Source: Lacinutrix sp. C3R15 (GTDB lineage: Bacteria; Bacteroidota; Bacteroidia; Flavobacteriales; Flavobacteriaceae). Taken from it: a stretch of DNA of 64,000 nucleotides. Position numbers and translations under genes: made by a program. A model generated the notes under the pieces. That model searched no databases. It saw only the letters and a program-made list of their open reading frames with translations, and was not told where the DNA came from. Location of the stretch: assembly GCF_018860825.1 (NCBI RefSeq), contig NZ_JAHKPZ010000004.1, forward strand, positions 62,001-126,000, written 5' to 3'. The number at the start of each line of letters is the position of its first letter. The first letter of the stretch is position 1. Below, piece after piece: positions 18,461 through 26,703 of the stretch.

Positions 18461-19000
18461 TTATTTATCCGTTAATAGTTTCTTTAATGTATTCCAACGA
18501 GGATCAATTTCCTCTTGGTTTTCTTTATATTCTGCCGTTTTAGGGCTTAATTCTTCTAGTTTTTTTAGTATTTCAGAATCTAACGTACCATCTTCAACTC
18601 CTGGATGGATTAATTTATTAGGAACAGCTAAAACAATAAGTTCATAAATATACTGTTGTATATTTATTTCATATTCACCATGCGGAATGATTAATATGTC
18701 AATGTTTTCATCATTGTACTCTTCACCAAACTTAACAACCAGATCAAAATTATTTTCAATTTCTTGATTGTAAGGCTCATTGGTTAAGTCACAATTTACA
18801 TTTATAGTTCCTGAGATTTTAAAATTTAATTCTAATAAAGTGGACTTTTTATTTAAAATAAGATCTACTTTAAGGTTTGAATCATTAAATTCTTCATACT
18901 CAAAATGTTCAAAGAACGATTGTTTAATATCATACTCAAAATGGTGTTCTCCTTCTTTTAAACCTACAAAAGGTATTGTAAATGCTTTTAAAGCCTTCAT
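18461..19000 (-). CDS. YceD/DUF177 family protein
   Basis: A 179-residue acidic protein of the YceD family, which nearly always precedes rpmF; in plants the relative is needed for 23S rRNA accumulation. The family feature here is the small beta domain with INVNCDLTNEPYNQEI, where the single Cys remains. I take the ATG at 19000; an in-frame GTG at 19006 would add two residues. A promoter element lies just upstream. Function in ribosome assembly is inferred from the family and from its neighbour rpmF. Confidence 0.85.
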   Translation of the reverse strand: MKALKAFTIPFVGLKEGEHHFEYDIKQSFFEHFEYEEFNDSNLKVDLILNKKSTLLELNFKISGTINVNCDLTNEPYNQEIENNFDLVVKFGEEYNDENIDILIIPHGEYEINIQQYIYELIVLAVPNKLIHPGVEDGTLDSEILKKLEELSPKTAEYKENQEEIDPRWNTLKKLLTDK

Positions 19001-19022
19001 TTTCACATCTATTTTGAGCCTG

Positions 19023-19030
19023 CAAATATA
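19023..19030 (-). promoter_or_regulatory. -7 element TATATTTG for YceD-rpmF
   Basis: Minus-strand TATATTTG matches TAnnTTTG and lies 22 bases before the ATG at 19000. It probably drives YceD-rpmF and perhaps read-through into fabH-accBC. Confidence 0.6.
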
Positions 19031-19072
19031 TAACTTTTTATTTACAAAGCACAGTTATAAACATTTTTTTGT

Positions 19073-20119
19073 TTATATCTTTTTTTGATTGAATTTTAAA
19101 GGGTTTTTACTAATCTCTAAAAACTCTAATCGATTCTTATATATTTCAATAGCTTTAAATACAGCTTCTTTAAAAGAACTGTTGTCTGCTAGGTTTTTTC
19201 CTGCAATTTCAAAAGCTGTACCATGATCTGGAGAGGTTCTTATTTTATTTAATCCTGCGGTGTAATTAACGCCTTGCCCAAAAGAAAGTGTTTTAAAAGG
19301 AATTAAACCTTGATCGTGATAAGATGCAATTATAGCATCAAAGTTTTGATAATTGTTTGAACCAAAGAAACTATCTGCTGCATAAGGACCATAAACTAAT
19401 TTACCTGTTTTTTTTATTGCTTCAAGGGTTGGTCTTAAAACTTTATCATCTTCGGTGCCAATTACACCATTATCACCTGTATGCGGATTTATACCTAAAA
19501 CAGCTATTTTAGGTTTTCTAATTTTAAAGTCTTTTTGAAGCGAATTGTAAATAGTTTCTATTTTTTCTTTAATACGTTGTGGTGTAATATGTTTAGCAAT
19601 GTCTTTTACAGGTACATGATCTGTTAACAAACCAACGCGTAAAGAATTAGCTACCATTAACATTAAACTGTTACCTTCTAACTCTTGCTCTAAATAATCT
19701 GTGTGACCAGGAAATTTAAAAGTTTCTGATTGAATGTTGTGTTTATTTATTGGCGCAGTTACCAACACATTAACATTTCCGTTTTTTAACGCATTAGTAG
19801 CAGCTTCTAAAGATTTTATAGCATACTCGCCTATTTTAAAGTCTTCTTTACCAAATTCTATTTTAACATGTTCGTTCCAAACATTAAAAACATTAATTTT
19901 TTTAGGAAGTATTTGATTTACATTATTTATTCCGTTTAAATTAACATCTATTTTAAAATGATTTTTTATAAAGTTGATTGTTTTTACAGATGCAAATATC
20001 ACTGGAGTACAAAACTCTAATACTCTAGGGTCTTCAAAAGTTTTAAGTACTATCTCTGCTCCTATACCATTTAAATCTCCTATAGATATACCTACAATTA
20101 TATTTTCTTCTTTCTTCAT
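19073..20119 (-). CDS. pdxA: 4-hydroxythreonine-4-phosphate dehydrogenase
   Basis: A 348-residue NAD-dependent enzyme of the DXP-dependent vitamin B6 route. It oxidises 4-phosphohydroxy-L-threonine, which decarboxylates and feeds pyridoxine 5'-phosphate synthesis. Metal-binding histidines lie in GHTDYLEQE, SYHDQGLIPFK and SPDHGTAFEIAG; the N-terminal GISIGDLNGIGAEI is typical. It is transcribed divergently from ribE across 62 bases. The YceD gene follows 72 bases later in the same direction. Confidence 0.95.
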   Translation of the reverse strand: MKKEENIIVGISIGDLNGIGAEIVLKTFEDPRVLEFCTPVIFASVKTINFIKNHFKIDVNLNGINNVNQILPKKINVFNVWNEHVKIEFGKEDFKIGEYAIKSLEAATNALKNGNVNVLVTAPINKHNIQSETFKFPGHTDYLEQELEGNSLMLMVANSLRVGLLTDHVPVKDIAKHITPQRIKEKIETIYNSLQKDFKIRKPKIAVLGINPHTGDNGVIGTEDDKVLRPTLEAIKKTGKLVYGPYAADSFFGSNNYQNFDAIIASYHDQGLIPFKTLSFGQGVNYTAGLNKIRTSPDHGTAFEIAGKNLADNSSFKEAVFKAIEIYKNRLEFLEISKNPLKFNQKKI

Positions 20120-20155
20120 TAATAATGCTAACTTTTGTTTGTAATTTTACTGCTA

Positions 20156-20163
20156 CAAATTTA
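20156..20163 (-). promoter_or_regulatory. -7 element TAAATTTG for pdxA
   Basis: Minus-strand TAAATTTG matches TAnnTTTG, 36 bases before the pdxA start in the pdxA-ribE divergent gap. No well-placed TTG was found, so the upstream element is weak. Confidence 0.5.
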
Positions 20164-20181
20164 ACTAAATAATCGACAATA

Positions 20182-20775
20182 ATGTTTACTGGAATCATTG
20201 AGGAATTAGGAATTGTTAAACAACTAGATCAAGAGCTTGATAATTTGCACCTTACCATAGAAAGTAATTTTACTCAAGAATTACAAATAGATCAAAGCGT
20301 AGCGCATAATGGCGTATGTTTAACAGTAGTTGCAATTAACAATAAAGAGTATAAAGTTACAGCTATTAAAGAAACACTAGAAAAGACCAATTTAAAAAAA
20401 ATTCATGTTGGTGATGTTGTAAATTTAGAAAGAGCAATGCAACTAGGCGAGAGGTTAGATGGTCATATTGTTCAAGGTCATGTAGACCAAACAGCTATTT
20501 GTACGCATATTGAAAACACTTCAGGAAGCTGGCTTTTTACTTTTAAATACAATAGCGCTTTAAACAATATAACTATTGAAAAAGGTTCTATAACTATAAA
20601 TGGTGTAAGTTTAACTGTTGTAAATTCTAAAAAAGATGCTTTTAGTGTAGCAATAATTCCGTTTACTTTTGAGCACACAAACTTTAAACACTTTAAAATT
20701 GGAACGGAAGTTAATTTAGAATTTGATGTAATAGGAAAATATGTAGCTAGATTAGTAGACTTAAATAAAATCTAA
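20182..20775 (+). CDS. ribE: Riboflavin synthase (alpha type)
   Basis: A 197-residue enzyme that dismutates two 6,7-dimethyl-8-ribityllumazine molecules to riboflavin. Two lumazine-binding domains are evident: the first from MFTGIIEELG to about residue 95, and the second from about 96 starting LDGHIVQGHVDQ. The leader is only about 60 bases, too short for an FMN riboswitch, and none is seen. Other rib genes are not adjacent. Its stop codon overlaps the stop codon of the convergent small gene. Confidence 0.96.
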   Translation: MFTGIIEELGIVKQLDQELDNLHLTIESNFTQELQIDQSVAHNGVCLTVVAINNKEYKVTAIKETLEKTNLKKIHVGDVVNLERAMQLGERLDGHIVQGHVDQTAICTHIENTSGSWLFTFKYNSALNNITIEKGSITINGVSLTVVNSKKDAFSVAIIPFTFEHTNFKHFKIGTEVNLEFDVIGKYVARLVDLNKI

Positions 20776-20969
20776 GCTTTAGTTCTTACTGTTTTTGCAA
20801 CACCGTAAACTAAACCTATTACTAATAACACATACACTCCTGCATCCACTGGAAGTCCTGGTGGTGGTGGTGGTGCTGGTGGTGGCACCATATCACTTGT
20901 TTGGGCTGTACTAACAAAACTTATTAATAAAAATAAGATTGAGGCAATTATTTTTTTGTTTTGTATCAT
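20772..20969 (-). CDS. PID-CTERM-like small sorted membrane protein
   Basis: A 65-residue protein. I use the ATG at 20969 (MIQNKKIIAS...), which gives a clean signal peptide ending SFVSTAQ; a longer frame up to 21005 adds only hydrophobic residues before it. The mature part is a proline-rich spacer (PPPAPPPPPGLPVD), a hydrophobic helix and a basic end (TVRTKA). The motif GLPVDAG followed by a helix and basic tail resembles the PID-CTERM sorting signal of flavobacteria. It is probably cut and anchored by an exosortase-like enzyme, which is not in this window. Its stop codon overlaps that of ribE. Confidence 0.65.
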   Translation of the reverse strand: MIQNKKIIASILFLLISFVSTAQTSDMVPPPAPPPPPGLPVDAGVYVLLVIGLVYGVAKTVRTKA

Positions 20970-21107
20970 TCTGTTGTAAATGTATAAAAAAAAGGGAATT
21001 AACAAAAAGAATTAAATTATTTTTAATTAAAAAAAACACCTTTTAATAGCAAAAAAACATCGATGAACTGCAAAATTTGAATCTTTTTCTATTTTTAATA
21101 AAAAAAG

Positions 21108-21181
21108 TGGTCCCACTTGGGCTCGAACCAAGGACCACCTGATTATGAGTCAGGTGCTCTAACCAACTGAGCTATGGGACC
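21108..21181 (-). tRNA. tRNA-Met (anticodon CAT)
   Basis: A 74-base cloverleaf. The acceptor pairs GGTCCCA with TGGGACC, the anticodon stem is CCTGA/TCAGG around loop CTCATAA, and the T-arm is CTTGG-TTCGAGC-CCAAG. The anticodon CAT on the tRNA strand corresponds to ATG at 21145-21147 on the plus strand. The CCA end is not encoded; a run of T follows. The first acceptor pair G-C suggests an elongator rather than initiator tRNA; a lysidine-modified tRNA-Ile2 is a less likely reading. Confidence 0.92.
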
Positions 21182-21236
21182 AAAATTTTAGAGTGCAAAC
21201 TTAATATTATTTTTAAAACTCTACAAGATATTTTTT

Positions 21237-21638
21237 TTAAATAATTTCCTGGCACAGCTCAATAAGCACTCCGTTGGTACTTTTTGGATGTAAAAAAGCT
21301 ACTAACTTGTTGTCTGCCCCTTGTTTAGGTTTTTCATTAATTATTTTAAAACCTTCGTTTTTTAAGCGAAAAATTTCTTTTTCAATATCTGTAACATCAA
21401 AAGCTATATGGTGAATACCTTCTCCTTTCTTATCAATAAACTTAGCAATGGCGCTATCTGCATTAGTAGCTTCTAGCAATTCTATTTTATTTTCTCCTAC
21501 TTTAAAAAAAGAAGTGTTTACGCCTTCGCTTGCAACTTCTTCTACTTTATAATGCGATTCACCAAAAAGTTGCGCATACAGTTTATTCGCTTTTTCTAGG
21601 TCTTTAACTGCAATACCTATATGTTCTATTTTATTCAT
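21237..21638 (-). CDS. mce: Methylmalonyl-CoA epimerase
   Basis: A 133-residue VOC-fold enzyme that interconverts the (R) and (S) forms of methylmalonyl-CoA between the mutase and propionyl-CoA metabolism. It begins NKIEHIGIAVKDLEKA with the first metal His, has GIHHIAFDV in the middle, and ends with the metal Glu in IELCQ. Length is normal. It has no operon partner here; the gene after it on the minus strand is tRNA-Met. The mutase genes are not in the window. Confidence 0.92.
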   Translation of the reverse strand: MNKIEHIGIAVKDLEKANKLYAQLFGESHYKVEEVASEGVNTSFFKVGENKIELLEATNADSAIAKFIDKKGEGIHHIAFDVTDIEKEIFRLKNEGFKIINEKPKQGADNKLVAFLHPKSTNGVLIELCQEII

Positions 21639-21749
21639 TTAAAATTATTTTCTTCTTAATTAAATAAAAAAATCTATTGTTTTACCTCTAAACGATTTAT
21701 AAGTATACGAATTTTACTTATAAAAGTAAGATAATCTTTAAATATCGAC

Positions 21750-21784
21750 TATTTTTGCATTGTAAAAGATATTTTTTATCTTTT
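21750..21784 (+). promoter_or_regulatory. Promoter element and 5' hairpin of rbfA
   Basis: TATTTTTG at 21750-21757 matches TAnnTTTG. The transcript would begin near 21764 with a perfect hairpin (AAAAGATA, 21764-21771, and TATCTTTT, 21777-21784) at its very 5' end, which may protect the message. The leader is about 70 bases. Confidence 0.5.
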
Positions 21785-21832
21785 ATTTAAAAATAAGACC
21801 TAAGGTTAACATAGGCTTAAAATAGATTTAAA

Positions 21833-22228
21833 GTGGAAGAAAGTCAAAGACAAAAAAAAATAGGATCTGTATTACAACGTGATATAGTAGACGTACTACA
21901 AAAAGCAGCATCTCAAGGTGGCATGCGAGGCATATTAATATCTGTTAGTAAAGTAAAAGTAACTGTAGATTTATCTGTGGCTAAAGTATATTTAAGTATT
22001 TTTCCTAACGATAAAGGAAAAGAATTATTAGATGGTATTAAATCTAACACGCCTTTAATAAGGCATGAGCTGGCACAACGTACCAGACACCAATTAAGAC
22101 GTATGCCTAATTTAGAGTTTTTTATAGACGACTCATTAGAGTATATAGACAAGATTGAGCAGTCTTTAAAAGGAGAAGAAGACCCAATTAATGATCCTGA
22201 CTTATTAGGAAACCGTAAAAAATCATAG
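21833..22228 (+). CDS. rbfA: Ribosome-binding factor A
   Basis: A 131-residue protein that binds the maturing 30S subunit and helps process the 5' end of 16S rRNA, notably in the cold. It starts with GTG (MEESQRQKKIGS). Family features are VLQRDIVDVLQ in the first helix and the KH-like core with KVTVDLSVAKVYLSIFP, then HELAQRTRHQLRRMPNLEFFIDDSLEYI. The stop shares one base with the GTG start of the next gene (TAGTG), so the two are translationally coupled. Confidence 0.96.
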   Translation: MEESQRQKKIGSVLQRDIVDVLQKAASQGGMRGILISVSKVKVTVDLSVAKVYLSIFPNDKGKELLDGIKSNTPLIRHELAQRTRHQLRRMPNLEFFIDDSLEYIDKIEQSLKGEEDPINDPDLLGNRKKS

Positions 22229-23433
22229 TGAATTTTGCACTATACATAGCTAAACGGTATCTGCATTCTAAAAGCAGTAACAATGCTATTAATTTTATTA
22301 CCATAATTGCTGCAATAGGAATCGTTCTTGGCGCAGCATCTTTATTTGTAGTACTTTCTGGTTTTGCTGGTTTAAAAGATTTTACCCTTCAGTTTACCTC
22401 TATTGTAGATCCAGACTTAAAAGCAGAAACCGCACAAGGTAAGTCTTTTTTAGTAACTAATGAAGAACTAAAAAAACTGGATAATCTAGACGATATTATT
22501 TCGTATTCTAAGATTATTGAAGATCGTGTTTTTCTGGCTTTTGATAATAAAAACTACCCTAATGCATATATAAAAGGAGTAGATGAAAATTACAAAAAAG
22601 TAAACATCATAGACTCTGTAATCCCTTTAGGTAGCTGGCTTACGCAAGACACTAACCAAATTGTAGTAGGCTGGGGAATTTCTAGCAATCTTTCTTTTGG
22701 CGTTTTAGATTATGGCAAGCGCGTAAGCTTGTATGTACCAAAACCAGGAAAAGGACAAATTACAGCTACCAACCAAATATACAATACGTTTCAAGCGGTA
22801 AATGTTGGAATTTTTGATATAAACGAAGAGTTAAACGACAAATATGTTTATGCTCCTTTTGCCTTTGCAAAAGACCTATTAGGCTATCAAGAAAATCAAA
22901 TTTCTGCCATAGAATTTAAATTAAAAGATAATTTTAACGAAGAAGAAGTACGCACAAGTATTCAAAATATTTTAGGTAACAAGGTCATTTTAAAAAACAG
23001 AGCCCAACTTAATGATGCGCTTTACAAAATGCTAAACACAGAGTATCTAGCTGTATACCTCATCTTTACCCTAGTTTTAATCATTGCACTTTTTAATGTT
23101 ATTGGCTCTATAATCATGATGATTCTAGACAAAAAGAAAAACCTAAATACTTTATTTAATTTAGGAGCAACCCAAAAAGATATTCGTAAAATATTCTTTT
23201 ATCAAGGCATTTTAATGACTGTTATAGGAGGTATTGTAGGTTTAATAATAGGTTTAGTGTTAATACTACTTCAACAAACGTTTTCATTGGTTATGATAAC
23301 ACCATCACTACCTTATCCTGTTTCGTTAAAAGCAATAAACGTAATAATTGTATTTTTAACCATAACGGTTTTAGGCGTATTCGCATCTAAAATTGCTTCT
23401 ACCAGAATTACTAAAAATTTAGTTTCTAATTAA
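22228..23433 (+). CDS. LolC/LolE-type ABC transporter permease (FtsX family)
   Basis: A 401-residue inner-membrane protein with one N-terminal membrane helix, a large periplasmic MacB-like domain (about 45-265) and three C-terminal helices (from about 275). This is the layout of LolC/LolE, which extract lipoproteins for transfer to the outer membrane. It starts with GTG and overlaps rbfA by one base, an arrangement seen in other flavobacteria. No LolD-type ATPase gene is adjacent; the ATPase must be elsewhere. A role in lipoprotein release fits the many lipoproteins of this organism. Confidence 0.85.
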   Translation: MNFALYIAKRYLHSKSSNNAINFITIIAAIGIVLGAASLFVVLSGFAGLKDFTLQFTSIVDPDLKAETAQGKSFLVTNEELKKLDNLDDIISYSKIIEDRVFLAFDNKNYPNAYIKGVDENYKKVNIIDSVIPLGSWLTQDTNQIVVGWGISSNLSFGVLDYGKRVSLYVPKPGKGQITATNQIYNTFQAVNVGIFDINEELNDKYVYAPFAFAKDLLGYQENQISAIEFKLKDNFNEEEVRTSIQNILGNKVILKNRAQLNDALYKMLNTEYLAVYLIFTLVLIIALFNVIGSIIMMILDKKKNLNTLFNLGATQKDIRKIFFYQGILMTVIGGIVGLIIGLVLILLQQTFSLVMITPSLPYPVSLKAINVIIVFLTITVLGVFASKIASTRITKNLVSN

Positions 23434-23439
23434 TTTTTG

Positions 23440-23515
23440 GGCAAGTTGCCTAAAAAAGGCAAACAGGCTTTTACAACTCGCTCTTTTCAAGGAGCTCAAA
23501 CAAATTGCTCAATCC
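23440..23515 (-). repeat. Dispersed intergenic repeat, copy 2
   Basis: On the minus strand it reads GGATTGAGCAATTTGTTTGA, then GCTC, a variable block, GAGCGAGTTG and AGCCTG. It ends in a hairpin (TTGCCT and AGGCAA). Block order and spacing match the copy at 14918-15000. It lies in the 238-base gap between convergent genes. Confidence 0.55.
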
Positions 23516-23616
23516 TTCTTGCACGCACTTGCTGTGTTCTTTTGTACTGCTAATAATATCTCTATTTAAAAAAAATGGTTTTAAAAAAGACTTCTCCTTT
23601 TAATTACAATAAAAAA

Positions 23617-23642
23617 ATCCTCTCTTAAAATAAAGAGAGGAT
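23617..23642 (-). terminator. Rho-independent terminator of dus
   Basis: ATCCTCTCTT and AAGAGAGGAT form a perfect ten-base-pair stem; seven T follow on the minus strand. Little T follows on the plus strand, so it serves mainly the dus gene. Confidence 0.82.
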
Positions 23643-23671
23643 AAGTATTAGTACTATATAATGAGGTAAAT

Positions 23672-24667
23672 CTATTCTGTAAATTGATAGCCAGCAAATT
23701 TATTTTGTACTTCATCAAAAGCAGCAAAAACATCCTTAGCAGCATCACTGGTAACCATTTTCATTCGGTATTCTTTAAAATGCGGAATGCCTTTAAAATA
23801 ATTAGTGTAATGCCTTCTAGTTTCAAAAACACCAAGCGTTTCTCCTTTCCAGTCAATAGCCATTTGTAAATGTCTTCTAGCTGCTTCTACACGTTCTTCT
23901 AAACTTATTGGCGCTAAGTGTTCTCCTGTTTCAAAAAAATGCTTCACTTGTTTAAAAAACCAAGGATTTCCTATAGATGCTCTACCAATCATACAACCAT
24001 CTAAACCATATTCATCACGCATAAGCATAGCCTTTTCTGGAGAATCTACATCGCCATTTCCAAAAACAGGAATATGCATTCTTGGATTATTTTTTACAGC
24101 TGCAATAGGTTTCCAATCAGCTTCACCTTTATACATTTGTGCTCTGGTTCTGCCATGAATAGAAATAGCTGCACAACCAACATCTTGTAAACGTTCTGCA
24201 ACCTCAACAATTTTAATAGAGTCATGGTCCCAACCCAAACGCGTTTTTACAGTTACTGGTAAATTGGTGCGTTTTACCATTTCAGCCGTAAGGCTTTCCA
24301 TTAAACATACATCTTTTAAAATTCCTGCTCCAGCACCTTTACTCACTACTTTTTTTACAGGACAACCAAAATTAATATCAATAATATCTGGATTTGATTT
24401 TTCTACAATATCAATAGTTTGCAACATGCTTTCCATGTTTGCACCAAATATTTGAATACCAACAGGGCGTTCCTTTTCGTAGATATCTAGCTTCATCACG
24501 CTTTTTGCAGCATCTCTAATTAAGCCTTCACTAGAAATAAATTCTGTGTATACCACATCTGCTCCTTGTTCTTTGCATAACGCTCTAAAAGGAGGATCAC
24601 TAACATCTTCCATTGGTGCTAATAATAACGGAAAGTCAGGTAGTTCTATGTTGCCTATTTTTACCAA
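23672..24667 (-). CDS. dusB: tRNA-dihydrouridine synthase
   Basis: A 331-residue FMN enzyme that reduces uridines in the tRNA D-loop. It has the TIM-barrel start LLLAPMEDVSDPPFRAL, the catalytic Cys in NFGCPVKKV, and FMN/RNA-binding motifs KTRLGW and IHGRTR. Features fit the DusB branch. The start is a TTG at 24667; no ATG lies close upstream, and the -7 element ends 17 bases before it. Only the gene family is certain; the tRNA position modified is not. Confidence 0.92.
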   Translation of the reverse strand: MVKIGNIELPDFPLLLAPMEDVSDPPFRALCKEQGADVVYTEFISSEGLIRDAAKSVMKLDIYEKERPVGIQIFGANMESMLQTIDIVEKSNPDIIDINFGCPVKKVVSKGAGAGILKDVCLMESLTAEMVKRTNLPVTVKTRLGWDHDSIKIVEVAERLQDVGCAAISIHGRTRAQMYKGEADWKPIAAVKNNPRMHIPVFGNGDVDSPEKAMLMRDEYGLDGCMIGRASIGNPWFFKQVKHFFETGEHLAPISLEERVEAARRHLQMAIDWKGETLGVFETRRHYTNYFKGIPHFKEYRMKMVTSDAAKDVFAAFDEVQNKFAGYQFTE

Positions 24668-24684
24668 GTAATATATTTTTTGTG

Positions 24685-24692
24685 CAAAAATA
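24685..24692 (-). promoter_or_regulatory. -7 element TATTTTTG for dus
   Basis: Minus-strand TATTTTTG matches TAnnTTTG and supports the short leader and the TTG start at 24667. Confidence 0.6.
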
Positions 24693-24749
24693 AGTCTTTT
24701 ATAATTGGTTTCTAAAAATAAACTAAAAAAGGGGTTCTCTATAAATATG

Positions 24750-24757
24750 TATCTTTG
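24750..24757 (+). promoter_or_regulatory. -7 element TATCTTTG for the 24775 lipoprotein gene
   Basis: TATCTTTG matches TAnnTTTG and ends 17 bases before the ATG at 24775. No clear -33 TTG. Confidence 0.6.
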
Positions 24758-24774
24758 CTTAAAAAAAAGATATT

Positions 24775-25308
24775 ATGAAAAAGAACCTACTTGTGCTTTG
24801 CTGTGCATTTGCACTTCTTTTTAGTTGTAATGTAGTAGATGATTTAACAAAGTTTGATTTAGACTATCAAACTAATTACTCTATACCTCCTACTACTTTA
24901 ATTAATTCTCCTTTTAATATACTTACTCCTGATGTTACAACAGAATCTGAGTCTTCTTTTGAAAACAATGATACACGTAAAGATTTAATTGAAAGTATTA
25001 AGCTAAAAACTATTAAACTTACTATTGATACTCCAGAATCTGGTAATTTTAACTTTTTAAAAGAAGTACATGTTTACATAGATGCTGAAGATATTGAAGA
25101 AGTTGAAATTGCTAATATTTACGATTTAGAAAACACCAATTCTCAAACACTTGATTTAGATATTAATGATCAAGAGCTTAAAGAATATATTAAAAAAGAC
25201 CGTTTTAATCTGAGAATTCAAACAATAACAGATGAAACTATTAGCGAAACGTACGATATTATTATAGACACAAAATTTAGAGTAGATGCTGAAATTTTAG
25301 GCGTTTAA
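24775..25308 (+). CDS. Lipoprotein of unknown function
   Basis: A 177-residue protein with a lipoprotein signal (lipobox LFSC, Cys18). The mature chain is acidic, starts VVDDLTKFDLDYQTNY, and appears all-beta: regularly spaced strands with alternating hydrophobic residues from about residue 70 onward. I recognise no catalytic motif. It stands alone with its own promoter and a strong terminator. It may be a periplasmic or outer-membrane anchored beta-sandwich protein. Confidence 0.75.
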   Translation: MKKNLLVLCCAFALLFSCNVVDDLTKFDLDYQTNYSIPPTTLINSPFNILTPDVTTESESSFENNDTRKDLIESIKLKTIKLTIDTPESGNFNFLKEVHVYIDAEDIEEVEIANIYDLENTNSQTLDLDINDQELKEYIKKDRFNLRIQTITDETISETYDIIIDTKFRVDAEILGV

Positions 25309-25334
25309 TTCTTTCTTATTTATTCTATATATAG

Positions 25335-25378
25335 AAACAGCAGCAAAAATTTAATTATTCTTGCTGCTGTTTTTATTT
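25335..25378. terminator. Terminator between convergent genes
   Basis: AAACAGCAGCAA and TTGCTGCTGTTT pair strongly and are followed by a T-rich run on the plus strand; the A-rich loop side gives a weaker tail for the minus strand. Confidence 0.78.
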
Positions 25379-25417
25379 TATAAAATAGCTTACTATTTAT
25401 GCTACTTTAGTAGTCGT

Positions 25418-26644
25418 TTAAAAGTTAATTTCTGCTTCTACTGTTTTGCCTGCTCTTGTTACTACAACTTTGGTGGTGTTTCCTTTTTCAAATTTAGACA
25501 ATGCAAGCATATACGTTTGCATATCTACAACATCAATATCACCAAGTTTTATAACAACATCTCCTTTTTGTAATCCTGCTTTTTGTGCAGGTTTGTCTTC
25601 GCTAATACCATCAATACGCATCCCTTTTCCGTCATATAAATAATCTGGTATAACTCCTAAACCAACTTTAAATCTTGGCACATCTTCGCTTTCGTTTTTG
25701 GTTTTTCTAAAAGGAAGTTTTCCGTTATTATCTAAATCGGTAACAATTTCATAAATATAATCTGAAATTACTTGCATACCATCAACATGTAAAAGCTCTG
25801 TATCATCAGATGGTTTGTGGTAATCTTCATGTTGTCCTGTAAAAAAGTGTAAAACAGGAATATCTGCGTTGTAAAACGAAGTATGGTCACTTGGCCCAAC
25901 ACCAGATTCTTTTTGTACTAATTTAAATCTGTTATTATTTGCTTTTAAAGTTTGCTTAAAAATAGGGGAAGTTCCTACTCCATATACAGCAAGTGTACTA
26001 TCTTTTTTTAGTCTACCAACCATATCCATATTAATCATATAGTTTGCTTTATTAGTATCTATAGTTGGGTTTTTAACAAAGTAATTAGAACCTAATAAAC
26101 CCATTTCTTCACCAGAAAAAGTAATAAACAAATAATTGTTATTAATGTTTCCTTTCATTAATCGTTTTGCCAAGTTTAGTAATACTGCTACGCCACTTGC
26201 ATTATCATCTGCGCCATTATGTATTGCTTTTTCACCTCTATATAAAGAGCCTTCTGCACCATAGCCTAAATGGTCATAATGTGCACCAATAATGACTGTA
26301 TTTTCAGCTTTGTTGTCTATATATGCAACCACATTGGTTCCTGTAATAGTACTATCACCATCTTTTACTGTATAGTTTACCTTTTGGTGTGGATTGGTTT
26401 TTGGTTTAAAAGAAAAAGGTTGAAAAAAACCATCTGTTCCCTTTGCTTGCAACCCTAAATCCTGAAAACGCTTGGCAATATATGCTGCTGCTTTTTGCTC
26501 TCCTTCTGTTCCTGTTTGTCTTCCTTCTAAAGCATCATCTGCTAAAAAAGTTACATCTTCTTTTATTGATACTTCTGGAATAACAACTTCTTTTTTACAA
26601 GAAGTTAATAGCATTAAAAAAAGAATAAGAATACTATATTTCAT
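25418..26644 (-). CDS. M28 family zinc aminopeptidase with PDZ domain, lipoprotein
   Basis: A 408-residue envelope peptidase. The lipoprotein signal has lipobox LTSC (Cys16). The M28 domain (about 30-310) shows metal and catalytic motifs GAHYDHLG, NGADDNASG and FSGEEMGLLGS. A C-terminal PDZ domain (about 325-408) starts near GLGVIPDYLYDGKG and may bind substrate ends or partners. By family it removes N-terminal amino acids from peptides. It is transcribed divergently from the TolB-like lipoprotein gene. Confidence 0.92.
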   Translation of the reverse strand: MKYSILILFLMLLTSCKKEVVIPEVSIKEDVTFLADDALEGRQTGTEGEQKAAAYIAKRFQDLGLQAKGTDGFFQPFSFKPKTNPHQKVNYTVKDGDSTITGTNVVAYIDNKAENTVIIGAHYDHLGYGAEGSLYRGEKAIHNGADDNASGVAVLLNLAKRLMKGNINNNYLFITFSGEEMGLLGSNYFVKNPTIDTNKANYMINMDMVGRLKKDSTLAVYGVGTSPIFKQTLKANNNRFKLVQKESGVGPSDHTSFYNADIPVLHFFTGQHEDYHKPSDDTELLHVDGMQVISDYIYEIVTDLDNNGKLPFRKTKNESEDVPRFKVGLGVIPDYLYDGKGMRIDGISEDKPAQKAGLQKGDVVIKLGDIDVVDMQTYMLALSKFEKGNTTKVVVTRAGKTVEAEINF

Positions 26645-26666
26645 AATGATAAATATTAATTTTACA

Positions 26667-26674
26667 CAAAATTA
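26667..26674 (-). promoter_or_regulatory. -7 element TAATTTTG for the M28 peptidase gene
   Basis: Minus-strand TAATTTTG matches TAnnTTTG and lies 22 bases before the start codon at 26644. Confidence 0.55.
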
Positions 26675-26703
26675 GGTATTAAATGCCATTAATGTAAAAA
26701 ATC

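Noticed and set aside
20120-20181. FMN riboswitch before ribE
   Set aside because: The gap to the divergent pdxA gene is only 62 bases and shows none of the conserved stems.
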